Positions 8,579 through 17,874 are shown, counted from the first letter of the stretch. The stretch is 34,784 nucleotides of DNA from an uncultured Bacteroidales bacterium (GCA_946186735.1 CAMHOK010000006.1:1-34784), one strand, 5' to 3'. Numbers and translations are program-made. The notes: generated from the sequence alone by a model not told the origin.

Positions 8579-10123
8579 ATGTTTGAGAATCAACCCAAAG
8601 GTCTGTATGCATTGGCTCTTGCCAACACAGGCGAGCGTTTCGGCTACTACACCATGTTAGCCGTCTTTGCACTCTTCTTACGTGCCAACTTCGGATTGGA
8701 GCCCGGTGCAGCCGGTGCCATCTATTCATCATTCTTGGCATTAGTCTATTTCCTTCCTTTGGTAGGAGGCATACTTGCCGACAAGTTCGGCTACGGCAAG
8801 ATGGTTACCATCGGTATCATCATCATGTTTCTCGGCTATCTGCTTCTGGCAGTGCCTCTCGGTGGTGTGGACAACGGCTCAACGACCCTTCCTATGATTG
8901 CTATGATTTGTGCTTTGGTGCTCATCAGTTTTGGTACGGGTCTGTTCAAGGGCAACCTGCAGGTGATGGTGGGCAACCTCTACGACGACCCTCAGTATGC
9001 TGACCGCCGCGACTCAGCCTTCTCTATCTTCTACATGGCCATCAACATCGGTGCTATGTTCGCTCCTACGGCTGCCGTCAAGATAATGCAGTGGGCTCAA
9101 GAGAGCTTAGGCTATTCGGTTAACGACAGTTATCACTTCGCTTTCATGGTTGCTTGCGCTTCACTCATCCTCTCTATCGTCATCTATTATGCATGCCGTC
9201 CTTGGTTCAAGCATGTAGAGAACACCGAGAAGCAGAAAGCCGGTCAGAGCAAGATGGTGGACACCCTCACACCCGAGCAGACCAAGAAACGTATGGTGGC
9301 TCTCATACTCGTGTTCGCCGTGGTCATCTTCTTCTGGATGGCTTTCCATCAGAACGGACTAACACTCACTTATTTCGCCAATGAGTTCGTCAACCCCGTT
9401 TCCACCGGCATACAATCGATGGCTTTCGATATCATCAACCTGCTCATGATAGTGTTCATCGTTTACGGCCTGTTCGCTCTGTTCCAGTCAAAGAGCACCT
9501 CCGGCAAGACTATAGCCGGATTGGTCATCATCGCAGCATGCGCAGTGCTCGGTTGGAAATATACTCGCATCAGTCCCGAAGGTATTCATCTGTCTGCTCC
9601 TATCTTCCAGCACTTCAACCCGTTCTATGTAGTAGCTCTGACACCTGTGAGCATGGCCATCTTCGGTGCTCTTGCCAAGAAAGGTAAGGAGCCTTCAGCT
9701 CCCCGTAAGATCGCCTATGGTATGCTCGTGGCAGCGCTGGCGTATGTAGTGATGGCGGTATGGTGCATCGGCCTCAACTCGCCTGACGCTCAGAGAGCAG
9801 CTATCGAAGCCGGTCAAGACCCCACTTATGCTAATGCTAACGCCCTGATAGTAACCTACCTTATCCTCACCTTCGGAGAGCTGTTGCTCAGCCCGATGGG
9901 TATCTCTTTCGTCAGCAAGGTGGCACCACCAAAGTACAAAGGAATGATGATGGGTGGATGGTTCGTGGCTACTGCTCTTGGCAATTTCCTCGTTTCCGTA
10001 GGCGGTTACCTCTGGGGCGGACTCCCACTCTGGGCTGTATGGTCGGTCTTCGTTGCCTTGTGCCTCATCTCGGCTATCTTCATGTTCGCTATGATGAAGA
10101 AACTGGAAGATGCTACCAAGTAA
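8579..10123 (+). CDS. POT/PTR-family peptide MFS transporter
   Basis: GERFGYYTMLAVFALFL, GGILADKFGYGKMV, FSIFYMAINIGAMFAP. The track ORF starts at 8531, but ATG 8579 (MFENQPKGLYALAL) fits better. Confidence 0.93.
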   Translation: MFENQPKGLYALALANTGERFGYYTMLAVFALFLRANFGLEPGAAGAIYSSFLALVYFLPLVGGILADKFGYGKMVTIGIIIMFLGYLLLAVPLGGVDNGSTTLPMIAMICALVLISFGTGLFKGNLQVMVGNLYDDPQYADRRDSAFSIFYMAINIGAMFAPTAAVKIMQWAQESLGYSVNDSYHFAFMVACASLILSIVIYYACRPWFKHVENTEKQKAGQSKMVDTLTPEQTKKRMVALILVFAVVIFFWMAFHQNGLTLTYFANEFVNPVSTGIQSMAFDIINLLMIVFIVYGLFALFQSKSTSGKTIAGLVIIAACAVLGWKYTRISPEGIHLSAPIFQHFNPFYVVALTPVSMAIFGALAKKGKEPSAPRKIAYGMLVAALAYVVMAVWCIGLNSPDAQRAAIEAGQDPTYANANALIVTYLILTFGELLLSPMGISFVSKVAPPKYKGMMMGGWFVATALGNFLVSVGGYLWGGLPLWAVWSVFVALCLISAIFMFAMMKKLEDATK

Positions 10124-10166
10124 ATATGTCGTTTCAACAATCCTTATTAGTATCGTATCTAAAAGT

Positions 10167-10904
10167 ATGACAACAGAAATCATAAGGTCTGAGATTGACG
10201 CCCTACAAGAGCAACTGGCTCTTGTAGAGCGTCGTTGTCAGCAACTTAGCTCGCTACTCAGTTCTATGTCGGACGACCTTGATGAGACGCTCAAGAAAGA
10301 GCAGGCTCAGCTCATCGTCTCCGACGAGGCAGCTCGCTCGGCTCAAGAAGCCCTCAGCAACGCCAAAGAGGCTCACAGCTTAGCACTCACCGCGCTCGCT
10401 ATAGCCAAACAGACACAGACATTAAATACTAAAAAAGAAGAAAAGACTGAAGTAACTGTAGCGGTTCAATCTCCCGAAGAACCCGAAACGCCGGAGACAC
10501 CCGAAACATCGGAGACTCCTGAGACACCCGAAGCAACCGAAGAGACTGAAGAAGTTGAAGCAGTTGAAGAAGCTGAAGCAGTTGAAGAAGCTGAAGTAGA
10601 GGAGACCTCGGAGGCACCTTCTGTTGCCGAATCGGGGAGCGAGCCTCAGGTCAACACCACCGGTGCTTTTCTCCCGCCTGTTGACCACATACGCAACGCT
10701 ATCTCGCTGGGTGATAAGTTCCTCTTCCATCGCGAGCTCTTCGGTGGCGACGGCGAGAAGATGCAACGCACCATTGATACTCTCGACTCCATGACAACGA
10801 TGGACGAAGCTATGGCGTATATCAACAAGCATTGCAAATGGGACAAAGAGAGTCAGGCTTATCAACTCTTCATGGTTGTGCTTCAGCGCCGTTTCTCTAA
10901 CTAA
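10167..10904 (+). CDS. Coiled-coil / acidic low-complexity protein with a conserved-looking C-terminal domain
   Basis: MTTEIIRSEIDALQEQLALVERRCQQL coiled coil, then PETPETSETPETPEATEETEEVEAVEEAEAVEEAEVEE, then SLGDKFLFHRELFGGDGEKMQRTIDTLDSM…WDKESQAYQLFMVVLQRRF. Start 10167 preferred over 10110. Confidence 0.75.
   Translation: MTTEIIRSEIDALQEQLALVERRCQQLSSLLSSMSDDLDETLKKEQAQLIVSDEAARSAQEALSNAKEAHSLALTALAIAKQTQTLNTKKEEKTEVTVAVQSPEEPETPETPETSETPETPEATEETEEVEAVEEAEAVEEAEVEETSEAPSVAESGSEPQVNTTGAFLPPVDHIRNAISLGDKFLFHRELFGGDGEKMQRTIDTLDSMTTMDEAMAYINKHCKWDKESQAYQLFMVVLQRRFSN
10483..10608 (+). repeat. In-frame low-complexity repeat (PET/SET units, then EAVEEA units)
   Basis: Repeated 'cccgaaac/cggagac' units, then GCAGTTGAAGAAGCTGAA at least twice in tandem. 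Confidence 0.8.
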
Positions 10905-10934
10905 GCTCAACCTCACATAAGCTCCAACAGCAAG

Positions 10935-11600
10935 ATGCTTTACATCGTTCCCACCCCAATAGGCAACCTCGAAGATATAACCATGCGTGCTTTGCGCATA
11001 CTCCGTGAGGTTGACCTTATTCTTGCAGAGGACACTCGTACATCGAGTGTTCTCTTAAAACATTTCGACATACACACGCCTCTTCGCTCACATCATAAGT
11101 TCAACGAGCATCAGACCGCCGACAGTGTGGTCACAGAGTTGCGCTCCGGCAAACAGATTGCCCTCATCTCCGACGCGGGCACTCCAGCCATCTCCGACCC
11201 GGGCTTCTTGCTCGTCAGAGCCGCTGTCGAGGCAGGTATAGAGGTGCAGTGTCTGCCAGGCGCCACAGCTTTCACACCCGCTCTGGTGGACTCCGCACTG
11301 CCCAACGACCGCTTCTATTTCGAAGGGTTCTTGCCGCAGAAGAAAGGGCGGCAGACACGACTCAAACAGCTCGCACAGTTAGAGCACACCTTCATCATCT
11401 ACGAGTCACCTTTCCGACTGCTCAAGACACTCGAGCAACTAAGCGAGTGTTGCGGTGCTGACCGACCTGCCAGCGTGAGCCGAGAGATAAGCAAGGTGCA
11501 CGAACAGACCGTCAGAGGCACACTCAGCGAGCTCGTCGAACATTTCAAGCTCAACCCGCCCAAAGGCGAGATAGTCATCATCGTCGGCGCAAACATCTGA
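10935..11600 (+). CDS. rsmI: 16S rRNA 2'-O-ribose C1402 methyltransferase RsmI
   Basis: MLYIVPTPIGNLEDITMRALRILREVDLILAEDTRTSSVLLKHF; ALISDAGTPAISDPGFLLVRAA; PGATAFTPALVDS. Confidence 0.96.
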   Translation: MLYIVPTPIGNLEDITMRALRILREVDLILAEDTRTSSVLLKHFDIHTPLRSHHKFNEHQTADSVVTELRSGKQIALISDAGTPAISDPGFLLVRAAVEAGIEVQCLPGATAFTPALVDSALPNDRFYFEGFLPQKKGRQTRLKQLAQLEHTFIIYESPFRLLKTLEQLSECCGADRPASVSREISKVHEQTVRGTLSELVEHFKLNPPKGEIVIIVGANI

Positions 11601-11668
11601 CAGCGAAGCGGTCTGACAGCAAAGCGGTCTAACAGCAAAGCGGTCTAACAGCAAAGCGGTCTAACATC
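11597..11668 (+). repeat. Tandem 16-bp repeat array A (four units plus partial)
   Basis: CTGACAGCGAAGCGGT / CTGACAGCAAAGCGGT / CTAACAGCAAAGCGGT / CTAACAGCAAAGCGGT / CTAACATCTAAA. The first unit contains the rsmI stop codon (TGA 11598-11600). Confidence 0.97.
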
Positions 11669-11675
11669 TAAAATT

Positions 11676-13190
11676 ATGTCTTCTACACAAAAAGATATGC
11701 AGCATCTTGCCAAAGATACAGTTATCTATGGCTTGAGTTCAATCATCGGCAAGTTCCTCAACTGGCTCTTGGTGCCTCTCTACACCTATGTGCTACGCGA
11801 ACAGGCCGACTATGGTATCGTTACCAACCTTTATGCATGGACGGCTCTGTTGCTCGTCATCCTCACCTATGGCATGGAGACAGGCTTCTTCCGTTTTGCC
11901 AACCGTGACGACAAAGATCCCACACAGGTCTATTACACCATCCTCATCTGTATAGGCTTTACCTCTCTGCTGTTTGCTCTCTTGTGCTGTCTCTTCGGAC
12001 AAGAGATAGCTGCATGGTTAGGCTATCCTAATCACAAAGAGTTCATCACCATGCTTGCCATAGTAGTATCAATGGACGCTTTTGCTTCTATCCCGTTCGC
12101 CTATCTGCGTTATCTCAAGCGCCCCATACGCTTTGCCGTACTCAAGCTGCTCTTCGTCATACTCAATATAGCCCTCAACCTCTTCTTCCTCGTCCTCTGC
12201 CCTAAGATACAAGACCTGAGCCTGATATCCTCGTGGTACGATCCTGATTATGGTGTAGGTTATGTGTTTGTTGCCAACATCATCGCCACCGGCATACAGA
12301 CTATCTGCCTGCTGCTCATGACCCCCGCTCCACGCAAGACAGAGGGTAAAAAAGTCTTCTCTTTCAGCCTTCTCAAGCAGATACTCGGCTACTCGCTCCC
12401 GCTGTTAGTGCTCGGTGTGGCAGGCATCATGAACCAGACGCTCGACCGTATACTCTTCCCTTTCCTCTACACCGGCGACGACGCTCAAGCCCAGCTGGGT
12501 ATATACGGAGCCTGCTTCAAGGTGGCGATGGTGATGATGATGTTCACACAAGCTTTCCGATACGCCTACGAGCCGTATGTGTTCTCGAAACATAAAGATA
12601 AGCAATCGGTCGAGGCCTACGCCGACGCCATGAAGTACTCCATCATCTTCTCTTATCTCATCCTCCTTGGCATGACGGTGTATCTGGATATACTCAAGTT
12701 CATCATTGCCGAGTCGTACTGGAGCGGACTGAAGATAGTGCCTATCGTCCTTTGGACCTATATCTTCCAAGGCATCTATTTCAACCTCTCTTTCTGGTAT
12801 AAGCTCACCGACCGTACACGCTGGGGCGCGTATCTCTCGTTCATCGGTTTGGGTATCACCCTTACCCTGCAACTGCTCTTCGTGCCACGCATAGGCTATG
12901 TAGCCTCAGCAGCCTCCAGCACCGTGTGCTACTTCACCATCATGCTCATCTCTTATTTCGTGGGACGCCGATACCTGAGCATACCCTACGACCTGAAGAG
13001 GATAGGAGCCTACACCCTGCTCGTGCTCTCGTTGCTCGCTGCCTATTATCTCGTGCGATACCTCAGCGGACGCATGATGATAAGCATGATAGTAGGCACC
13101 GTACTCATCGTCTTCTACATCTTCGTCCTCATCAAGAAAGATTTCCCGCTCTCAGGACTGCCCGTGGTAGGAAAGTACTTTAGAAGTTAG
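11676..13190 (+). CDS. Polysaccharide/oligosaccharide flippase-family membrane protein (Wzx-like)
   Basis: 504 aa polytopic protein; N-terminal KDTVIYGLSSIIGKFLNWLLVPLYTYVLREQADYGIVTNLYAW is typical of the polysaccharide biosynthesis protein family. Confidence 0.88.
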   Translation: MSSTQKDMQHLAKDTVIYGLSSIIGKFLNWLLVPLYTYVLREQADYGIVTNLYAWTALLLVILTYGMETGFFRFANRDDKDPTQVYYTILICIGFTSLLFALLCCLFGQEIAAWLGYPNHKEFITMLAIVVSMDAFASIPFAYLRYLKRPIRFAVLKLLFVILNIALNLFFLVLCPKIQDLSLISSWYDPDYGVGYVFVANIIATGIQTICLLLMTPAPRKTEGKKVFSFSLLKQILGYSLPLLVLGVAGIMNQTLDRILFPFLYTGDDAQAQLGIYGACFKVAMVMMMFTQAFRYAYEPYVFSKHKDKQSVEAYADAMKYSIIFSYLILLGMTVYLDILKFIIAESYWSGLKIVPIVLWTYIFQGIYFNLSFWYKLTDRTRWGAYLSFIGLGITLTLQLLFVPRIGYVASAASSTVCYFTIMLISYFVGRRYLSIPYDLKRIGAYTLLVLSLLAAYYLVRYLSGRMMISMIVGTVLIVFYIFVLIKKDFPLSGLPVVGKYFRS

Positions 13191-13293
13191 AACGCTGCGC
13201 TGTTAGAACGCTACGCTGTTAGATGTTAGACCGCTACGCTGTTAGAACGCTGCGCTGTTAGATATTAGAACGCTGCGCTGTTAGATATTAGAC
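13186..13293 (+). repeat. Repeat array B, same family as array A in reverse-complement orientation, with 16-bp and 7-bp units
   Basis: GTTAGAACGCTGCGCT / GTTAGAACGCTACGCT / GTTAGAT / GTTAGACCGCTACGCT / GTTAGAACGCTGCGCT / GTTAGAT / ATTAGAACGCTGCGCT / GTTAGAT / ATTAGAC. The first unit contains the flippase stop TAG (13188-13190). Confidence 0.96.
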
Positions 13294-14622
13294 ATGTCAT
13301 CGTCTTTTCATATCAATCGTGAGGTACTTCGCTTGGCTCTGCCCAGCATCCTTGCTAACATAACCATACCTTTAGTAGGTCTGGTTGACACCGCTATTGC
13401 CGGACATATCTCCGATGCTTCTGCCATAGGCGGTATAGCGGTGGGCACCATGCTCTTCGATCTGCTGTACTGGAACTTCGGTTTCTTGCGCGTAGGCACC
13501 GCCGGCATGACCGCTCAGGCATGGGGTCAAGAGCATGCCGGTGATGACCGATCGTCGTCGCAGACCTCGCGTATCCTCTCCGAGAGTGTGAGCATAGCCC
13601 TGTGGGCGGCTCTCATCATTCTCCTTCTTCAGGTGCTCTTCCTCAATGCCGTCCTGTGGGTCATGCCATGCTCCGAGCAAGTGGCTTCGTTCGCAAGACA
13701 ATACTTCTATATCCGCGTATGGGCAGCACCTGCCACCCTCACCCTCATGGCCACCAAAGGGTGGTTCATAGGTATGCAAGACACAGCCTCTGCTATGATT
13801 GCCGACATCTGCGTCAACATGGTGAACATAGTGGCAAGCTATGTGCTCGCCGTGCATACACCCTTAGGAGCAATGGGCGTGGCATGGGGCACTCTGATAG
13901 CACAATATACAGGACTTATAGTTACCATCATCATCCTTCTGCTCAAGTACCACCTGCCACCTATCATCATCAACCTGCGTCAGCTCATCGCCACCCTTCA
14001 TAACCAACTAAGCTCTTTCTACGGACAACTCTTCGTCCGCTCCCTCTGTTTCATGGTCGTTTATGTGGGTTACACCACCATAGCCTCCTCCTACGGCGAC
14101 CAGGAGTTAGCCGCCGCCAACATCCTGATGAAGTTATTCATGCTCTTCTCTTACTTCATCGATGGTTTTGCTTACGCGGGTGAGGCTCTCACCGGCCGTT
14201 TCATCGGTGCCAGACAACCACGCGAGCTCAGACTCACAGTCCGCGTTGTGTTCATCTGGGGAGTATGCTTAGGCATCCTCACTTCACTTGTCTATTGGTT
14301 GGCAGCCGACCCTCTCACCTCACTCATGACCACCGACCCGCCTACCCTCACCACCATCAGGAAGTACGTCTTGTGGTTAGCCCTCATGCCCGTTCTCAGC
14401 GCTTTAGCTTTCGTGTGGGACGGTATCTTCGTGGGAGCATGCAAAGGCAAAGAGATACGCGACACCATGATATGGGCTGCCATCAGCTTCTCGCTGACCT
14501 ATCTCATAGGTTATCAATCGATGGGCACACATGCCCTCTATTTAGCATACATGATGCATCTGGTTACGAGAACGATATACCTGTCGGCAAAATGGATAAG
14601 CCTGCGTAAGGAACGGGTATAG
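13294..14622 (+). CDS. MATE-family efflux transporter
   Basis: LALPSILANITIPLVGLVDTAIAGHISDASAIGGIAVGTMLFDLLYWNFGFLRVGTAGMTAQAWG; 442 aa, DinF-like. Confidence 0.93.
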   Translation: MSSSFHINREVLRLALPSILANITIPLVGLVDTAIAGHISDASAIGGIAVGTMLFDLLYWNFGFLRVGTAGMTAQAWGQEHAGDDRSSSQTSRILSESVSIALWAALIILLLQVLFLNAVLWVMPCSEQVASFARQYFYIRVWAAPATLTLMATKGWFIGMQDTASAMIADICVNMVNIVASYVLAVHTPLGAMGVAWGTLIAQYTGLIVTIIILLLKYHLPPIIINLRQLIATLHNQLSSFYGQLFVRSLCFMVVYVGYTTIASSYGDQELAAANILMKLFMLFSYFIDGFAYAGEALTGRFIGARQPRELRLTVRVVFIWGVCLGILTSLVYWLAADPLTSLMTTDPPTLTTIRKYVLWLALMPVLSALAFVWDGIFVGACKGKEIRDTMIWAAISFSLTYLIGYQSMGTHALYLAYMMHLVTRTIYLSAKWISLRKERV

Positions 14623-14635
14623 GTGGCAAAGCATA

Positions 14636-14667
14636 TTTGGTCGTATCATTAATTTTTCGTATCTTTG
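14636..14667 (+). promoter_or_regulatory. Bacteroidetes-type promoter
   Basis: TTTG (14636-14639), 20-nt spacer, TATCTTTG (14660-14667), upstream of ATG 14697. Confidence 0.8.
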
Positions 14668-14696
14668 CACACTCGTATTAGCGCCATTAGATAACC

Positions 14697-15401
14697 ATGT
14701 CAATAAGAATAGAACATCTGACCAAGACTATCGGTCATCAGACCATCCTCAACGACCTCACTCTGACTATCGGGAGCAACGAGGTGGTTGGGTTGCTTGG
14801 TCCTAACGGAGCAGGCAAGTCGTCGTTGATGAAGGTGCTGACCGGTCTGTGGCGTTACGACAAAGGCAAGGTCGTTGTTTTAGGGCACGACATGTCAACC
14901 GATGCCCGAGCTGTCAGTTCGCGCATCGGCTATCTGCCTGAGAACAACCCGCTTTACCCGTCGATGTACATAGCCGAGTATCTCTCTCTGATGGCTCGTC
15001 TCTACAGGCTTGACCGCCGGCGTGCCAAAGAGCGGATAGAGCAACTCCTTGACATGGTTGGGCTCACCGACGAGCTGAGCAAACCCATCGGCGCTTTGTC
15101 GAAAGGCTATAAGCAACGCGTGGGGCTCGCACAGGCTCTGCTCACCGACCCCGAGTTGCTTATCTTAGACGAGCCTACCACCGGACTCGACCCCAACCAG
15201 TTGGAAGACATAAGAGCACTCATACGCACCCTCGGCGACCAACGAACCATCATCCTCTCCACACATATACTACAAGAGGTGGAGGCTATGTGCAACCGAG
15301 TCGTCATCATCAACAAAGGTGAGATATCAGAAGATACCACCGATCTGAGCTCTCTAACGACTCTTTTCCAAGAGCGCACCGGCAGAGCTACCGACAAATA
15401 A
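14697..15401 (+). CDS. ABC transporter ATP-binding protein, GldA-like
   Basis: Walker [10 protein letters not shown], signature LSKGYKQRVGLAQAL, Walker B LLILDEPTTGLDPNQ, STHILQEVEAMCNRVVIINKG. Confidence 0.9.
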   Translation: MSIRIEHLTKTIGHQTILNDLTLTIGSNEVVGLLGPNGAGKSSLMKVLTGLWRYDKGKVVVLGHDMSTDARAVSSRIGYLPENNPLYPSMYIAEYLSLMARLYRLDRRRAKERIEQLLDMVGLTDELSKPIGALSKGYKQRVGLAQALLTDPELLILDEPTTGLDPNQLEDIRALIRTLGDQRTIILSTHILQEVEAMCNRVVIINKGEISEDTTDLSSLTTLFQERTGRATDK

Positions 15402-15413
15402 ATCAAGCACATT

Positions 15414-16436
15414 ATGGCAAGCGATTTTGACATACGCAAACAGATGACCGAGAAAGAGCAGGACAACGCCCTGCGTCCTTTGAGTTTTGCCGACTTTGCC
15501 GGTCAGAACAACATCGTTGACAACCTCAAGATCTTTGTTGAGGCAGCTAAGATGCGAGGCGAGAGTCTGGACCACACCCTCTTGTTTGGTCCTCCGGGAC
15601 TGGGCAAGACCACCCTTAGCAACATCATTGCCAACGAGCTGGGCGTAGGTTTCAAGGTTACCAGCGGACCCGTACTCGATAAGCCCGGCGACCTTGCCGG
15701 TCTGCTCACCTCACTCGAGACCAACGATGTGCTCTTCATCGATGAGATACACCGACTCTCGCCTATCGTAGAGGAGTATCTGTACTCTGCCATGGAAGAC
15801 TACCGTATCGACATCATGATCGACAAAGGTCCGTCGGCACGAACCATTCAGATCGACCTCAACCACTTCACTCTCGTGGGAGCCACCACGCGCAGCGGAC
15901 TGCTAACAGCTCCTCTGCTCGCCCGCTTCGGCATTCAGTTCCATTTAGAATATTACGATGCTGCCACCCTCACCACTATCGTCAAACGCTCAGCGCGTCT
16001 CTTAGGCGTGGAGCTCGACTCTCATGCCGCCTCCGAGATAGCACGCCGCTCCAGAGGTACGCCACGTATAGCCAACCGACTGCTCCGACGAGTAAGAGAC
16101 TTCGCTCAAGTGAAAGGCAACGGGAAGATCGACATGGACATCACTCGCTATGCCCTTGAAGCACTAAATATCGACACCTACGGACTTGATGAGATCGACA
16201 ACAAACTGCTCAACCTCATCATCGATAAGTTCCATGGCGGACCCGTCGGACTCAACACTATCTCCGCCGCCATGAGCGAAGATGCAGGCACTATTGAGGA
16301 GGTGTATGAACCGTACCTTATCAAAGAGGGCTTCATCAAACGAACACCCAGAGGACGAGAGGTTACTGAACTCGCATACCGACACCTGGGCAAGACACCT
16401 TGGAAAAATCAAATGGACAACACTCTTTTCGATTGA
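15414..16436 (+). CDS. ruvB: Holliday junction branch migration helicase RuvB
   Basis: [104 protein letters not shown]. Confidence 0.98.
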   Translation: MASDFDIRKQMTEKEQDNALRPLSFADFAGQNNIVDNLKIFVEAAKMRGESLDHTLLFGPPGLGKTTLSNIIANELGVGFKVTSGPVLDKPGDLAGLLTSLETNDVLFIDEIHRLSPIVEEYLYSAMEDYRIDIMIDKGPSARTIQIDLNHFTLVGATTRSGLLTAPLLARFGIQFHLEYYDAATLTTIVKRSARLLGVELDSHAASEIARRSRGTPRIANRLLRRVRDFAQVKGNGKIDMDITRYALEALNIDTYGLDEIDNKLLNLIIDKFHGGPVGLNTISAAMSEDAGTIEEVYEPYLIKEGFIKRTPRGREVTELAYRHLGKTPWKNQMDNTLFD

Positions 16437-16573
16437 CTCCGAAAAATCATCTTTCTTGCCAAACAGCTCACATAAAATTGACTCTGCTTTCAGATTGACA
16501 AAAAAAAGAGTTGTTATCTTATATTGATTGATTGACTATTTTTAAGACTACAGGAAACTTCTTTATGTAATTT

Positions 16574-16604
16574 TTTGACAATTAAAAAAAAACTTATATC
16601 TTTG
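16574..16604 (+). promoter_or_regulatory. Bacteroidetes-type promoter
   Basis: TTTG (16574-16577), 19-nt spacer, TATCTTTG (16597-16604), about 85 bp upstream of ATG 16690. Confidence 0.82.
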
Positions 16605-16689
16605 CACTTGTTTTAGCGTCGGGATAATCAGGCAGAGAACGAACAAGGGGATTGACGCTGCCACAAAACATTATTTAAACCATTACATC

Positions 16690-17874
16690 ATGAAAATACT
16701 CTTTGTAATTGACACCTATGATACCAGCAATAATGGTACCAGTATCTCTGCGCAGCGTTTCGCGGCACAACTGCGAGAAAACGGTCATGAGGTGAAGATA
16801 CTCACTTCCGGTGAAGAGGGGGAAGACCGTTTTGTCGTTCCTAAGTTTCACATGCCTATCTTCCAGCCTCTCATGGACAAGCACAATTTTGATTTTGCCA
16901 AGTTCTGGGGCGACGAGGCTTTGGGCGTCATCAAGCAAGCCGTTGAATGGTCAGACATCGTTCATTGCTTTGTTCCTTTTGCGCTTGACATCACCGCTCA
17001 ACGCTATGCCAACAAGATAGGTAAGCCTTGCACCGGAGCTTTCCATATCCAGCCGCAGAACCTCACCTCATCTATAGGTATGGGCAAGGTTGACTGGGTC
17101 AACGAGCTCTTCTTCGACGGCTTCAGAAAAACCATGTACAATGGTTTCCGCCACATACACGCTCCCTCACAATTCATGGCAAACGAGATAGAGAAACGCG
17201 GCTATACGGCTAAGGTACATGTCATCTCCAACGGTATCCAAGACGAGTTCATGGTAGCCGGACACCACAATATAGAGTACGGCAAACCTAAAAAATCGCC
17301 TGAGTATGAAGGCAAGCTGCTGGTGATGATGGTAGGTCGATTAGCGCAAGAGAAACGCCAGGATGTGATCATCAACGCTGTTCCATACAGCAAATATGCC
17401 GATAATATTCAGCTCGTGTTTGCCGGACACGGTCCGGAGTACGACAAGTATGTGGAGCTCGGCAAGAAGCTCAAGAACCCTCCGCAGTTCGTCTATAAGA
17501 AGACCAACGAGCTTATCGAGTTGCTCTCGCAAACCGACCTGTATGTTCATGCCTCCGACATGGAGAGCGAGGCTATCTCGTGTATCGAAGCTTTTGCTAC
17601 AGGTCTCGTTCCCGTCATTGCCAACTCCGAGGTGAGCGCCACTCCGCAGTTCGCACTCGATGGCAGGAGCCTCTTCCTCCCGGGCAATCCAAAAGACCTG
17701 GCTCGCGCTATGGACTATTGGCTCGACCACCCCAACGAGAAAGCTTACATGGAGAAACTTTATGCCAAGGCAGCCAAACACTACAGCCTAAAGAACTCAG
17801 TGCGTATGTTCGAAGAGATGCTCCAAGAAGAGATACGCGACTGCCAAGCTCTTAACGCCAAACAAGCAGAATAA
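16690..17874 (+). CDS. Family 4 (GT-B) glycosyltransferase
   Basis: MVGRLAQEKRQDVIINAV, VFAGHGPEYDKYVELGKKL, HASDMESEAISCIEAFATGLVPVIAN. Confidence 0.92.
   Translation: MKILFVIDTYDTSNNGTSISAQRFAAQLRENGHEVKILTSGEEGEDRFVVPKFHMPIFQPLMDKHNFDFAKFWGDEALGVIKQAVEWSDIVHCFVPFALDITAQRYANKIGKPCTGAFHIQPQNLTSSIGMGKVDWVNELFFDGFRKTMYNGFRHIHAPSQFMANEIEKRGYTAKVHVISNGIQDEFMVAGHHNIEYGKPKKSPEYEGKLLVMMVGRLAQEKRQDVIINAVPYSKYADNIQLVFAGHGPEYDKYVELGKKLKNPPQFVYKKTNELIELLSQTDLYVHASDMESEAISCIEAFATGLVPVIANSEVSATPQFALDGRSLFLPGNPKDLARAMDYWLDHPNEKAYMEKLYAKAAKHYSLKNSVRMFEEMLQEEIRDCQALNAKQAE

Noticed and set aside
10422-10916. 164-aa minus ORF rich in FNCFSFF
   Set aside because: Mirror translation of the acidic repeat in the + strand gene.
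11597-11668. Possible CRISPR array
   Set aside because: Units are contiguous 16-mers with no spacers, and no cas genes are present.
12405-12872. 155-aa minus ORF inside the flippase
   Set aside because: Antisense shadow of a well-supported membrane protein gene.
14697-15401. Orphan ABC ATPase as part of a new transporter system
   Set aside because: GldA-like ATPases can be encoded away from their permease genes; being alone here is not evidence of novelty.
16282-16527. 81-aa + ORF over the ruvB end
   Set aside because: Overlaps ruvB out of frame and runs into the AT-rich leader; no start context.
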